A stretch of 64,000 nucleotides of DNA from NCBI RefSeq assembly GCF_013449685.1, contig NZ_JACDSF010000039.1, positions 1 to 64,000 of the forward strand, read 5' to 3'. The notes under the pieces were generated by a model that was not told the DNA's origin, ran no database searches, and saw only the letters and a program-made list of their open reading frames with translations. Source of the DNA: Pectobacterium brasiliense (lineage in GTDB: Bacteria > Pseudomonadota > Gammaproteobacteria > Enterobacterales > Enterobacteriaceae). Below are positions 63,767 to 64,000 of this stretch, piece by piece; positions within the stretch are counted from its first letter, which is position 1; every line of letters begins with the position of its first letter. Both the position numbers and the translations under genes were made by a program.

Positions 63767-64000
63767 GTATCAGCGAAGAAGCTAATAATAATTTGTGAGG
63801 TCTCTCTCTTATTGTTGGACAACTGCACAGCGGGCACCGGTTGAATTACCAATCTGTATTACGTTAATTGTTATAAGAATAAGCGCAGAAAGTTGTGATT
63901 ATTTTTTTAATTTTTAAAAACTTGAGTAGGAATGAGTTAATGTAGACATGTATTGAAATATAAATAGGATGAAAATAATGAGTGGTTGAATTTTGACTTA
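63767..64000. other. AT-rich non-coding right end
   Basis: No gene, RNA or repeat is recognised here. Several short ATG-containing frames close within a few codons. The region is strongly AT-rich, and whatever unit lies to the right is outside the window. Confidence 0.4.

Overview
The window is chromosomal DNA of an enterobacterium. Nearly every protein is a close relative of an Escherichia coli K-12 protein, often of the same length, and gene order follows long E. coli blocks. The divergence, the accessory genes and the rich chemotaxis content suggest a soft-rot genus such as Pectobacterium; that genus call is inference from recognition, not from a database search. No tRNA, rRNA, IS element, prophage, attachment site, origin or CRISPR array was seen.

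Layout. (1) 1-4.1 kb: arginine ABC transporter artPIQM plus the separate artJ, both with candidate ArgR operators. (2) 4.2-12 kb: ybjQ, the amidase lipoprotein amiD, ybjT, the nitrosative-stress pair hcp-hcr with a clear NsrR-type operator, and ybjD. E. coli ybjP, ybjS, ltaE, poxB, ybjE, aqpZ, ybjX and macAB are absent from the corresponding positions. (3) 12-29.6 kb: cspD, clpS-clpA, infA, aat, cydDC, trxB, lrp, ftsK, lolA, rarA and serS, in E. coli order. (4) 29.9-36.4 kb: the MFS protein ycaD, then an accessory cluster: a LysR regulator divergent from an NCS1-type permease, a DUF917-family protein and a HyuA-type protein. This looks like a small uptake and ring-catabolism operon and is the most interesting functional unit here. 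(5) 36.4-42.9 kb: anaerobic pyruvate/formate genes focA-pflB-pflA and ycaO. (6) 43-48.8 kb: serC-aroA, cmk, rpsA and ihfB. (7) 49-50.9 kb: a lone YtcJ-like amidohydrolase with a Cys-rich N-terminus, lying where E. coli order breaks. (8) 50.9-59.4 kb: the complete his operon (hisL leader, attenuator, hisGDCBHAFIE) and yeeZ. (9) 59.4-64 kb: two paralogous chemoreceptors with candidate sigma-28 promoters. One has a leader made almost wholly of five degenerate 18-bp repeats.

How the genes work together. Overlapping or tightly coupled genes mark operons: artPIQM (artM/artQ TGATG), cydDC (TAATG), lolA-rarA (ribosome site on the lolA stop), DUF917-hyuA (ribosome site on the DUF917 stop) and his (ATGA, TGATG and longer overlaps). 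Recognisable hairpins separate most units. Anaerobic or nitrosative regulation is suggested by FNR-like sites before hcp and focA and by the NsrR-like palindrome before hcp. Most of the window is housekeeping. The accessory signals worth attention are the LysR/NCS1/DUF917/HyuA cluster with its palindrome-rich control region, the Cys-rich amidohydrolase, the 18-bp repeat leader, and two ERIC-related remnants.
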